Part shown: one piece after another, positions 13,165-13,243 of the stretch
Numbering within the stretch: the first letter of the stretch is position 1
Layout: the number at the start of each line of letters is the position of its first letter
Assembly (NCBI GenBank): GCA_023417775.1
Contig: JAEZEJ010000012.1
Span: 1 to 13,243, forward strand
Origin: Actinomycetes bacterium
GTDB lineage: Bacteria > Actinomycetota > Actinomycetes > Propionibacteriales > Nocardioidaceae
Reading direction: 5' to 3'
DNA: 13,243 nt
Position numbers and translations under genes: made by a program
The notes under the pieces: generated by a model
What the model was told of the DNA's origin: nothing
Seen by the model: the letters and a program-made list of their open reading frames with translations, nothing else
The model's database searches: none

Positions 13165-13186
13165 GCGCCCCCTCGGGGGTGGGCGC
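13165..13186 (+). terminator. GC-rich hairpin after the second symporter gene
   Basis: GCGCCC (13165-13170) pairs with GGGCGC (13181-13186), and CCCCC/GGGGG can also pair inside, 12 nt after the symporter stop. No T-run follows. U-less hairpin terminators are common in high-GC actinobacteria, so this is a plausible transcript end. Confidence 0.45.
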
Positions 13187-13211
13187 GCCCCGGCCCCATC
13201 GCCCGCCTGCG

Positions 13212-13235
13212 TGGTGTGCGCCACCATCGTTGACA
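13212..13235. other. Dyad and consensus -35 hexamer at the window edge
   Basis: TGGTG-TGCGC-CACCA (13212-13226) is a perfect 5-bp inverted repeat. Four bases later TTGACA (13230-13235) is an exact -35 consensus. Any -10 box would lie beyond the window end. Together they may mark an operator and promoter of the next + strand gene; this cannot be tested within the window. Confidence 0.25.
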
Positions 13236-13243
13236 GGCCCCCC

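Overview
The window looks like an ordinary high-GC (roughly two thirds G+C) actinobacterial chromosome. This rests on the base composition, frequent GTG starts, tightly overlapping start/stop codons (ATGA, GTGA, TGATG), the DUF485 + acetate-type symporter pairs, and a 35-nt GAAGAGG...GTCTCGAAGGG palindromic repeat of a kind I recall from Nocardioides/Gordonia/Dietzia-like genomes. The genus cannot be fixed from the sequence. No rRNA, tRNA, CRISPR array, prophage, transposase or integrase was seen.

Layout. (1) 1-2025, + strand: the end of a probable LytTR response regulator, a DUF485 membrane protein and a sodium:solute symporter, nearly overlapping, so probably a two-component-controlled carboxylate uptake operon. 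The end of the DUF485 gene is built from a 35-nt palindromic repeat that also supplies the symporter's ribosome binding site. (2) 2026-2210: an 82-nt structured repeat, then a leaderless-type promoter. (3) 2211-2828, +: a PaiB-family FMN-binding protein, converging on the next operon through a hairpin that contains both stop codons. (4) 8968 down to 2838, - strand: a six-gene operon in transcription order NPD/nitronate-monooxygenase-like flavoenzyme, tctC, tctB, tctA, CaiB/BaiF CoA-transferase, SDR dehydrogenase. All junctions from tctC onward overlap by 1 or 4 nt. (5) 8969-9084: a divergent control region with a clear LysR-type box. (6) 9085-10907, +: two different LysR regulators overlapping by 4 nt. 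(7) 10901-10982: a second copy of the 82-nt repeat, overlapping the end of the second lysR gene. (8) 11024-13153, +: a CRP/GlxR-like site, a second DUF485 gene and an ActP/MctC-like symporter, followed by a hairpin.

How the genes may work together. The central operon encodes a complete tripartite tricarboxylate transporter (binding protein, small and large membrane subunits) beside enzymes that could activate the imported acid as a CoA thioester (CaiB) and act on it by alcohol/ketone redox (SDR) and flavin chemistry (NPD). The divergent LysR pair is the obvious controller. The substrate cannot be read from the sequence. The two symporter operons on either side are probably for short monocarboxylates, so the whole window is devoted to organic-acid uptake. 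The two symporters differ at the residues expected to form the Na2 sodium site.

The most unusual non-coding signal is the pair of 82-nt elements. They have equal length, about 66% identity by hand count, terminal inverted repeats, and three AGGTTGATSAGGTACC-like units at identical spacing.
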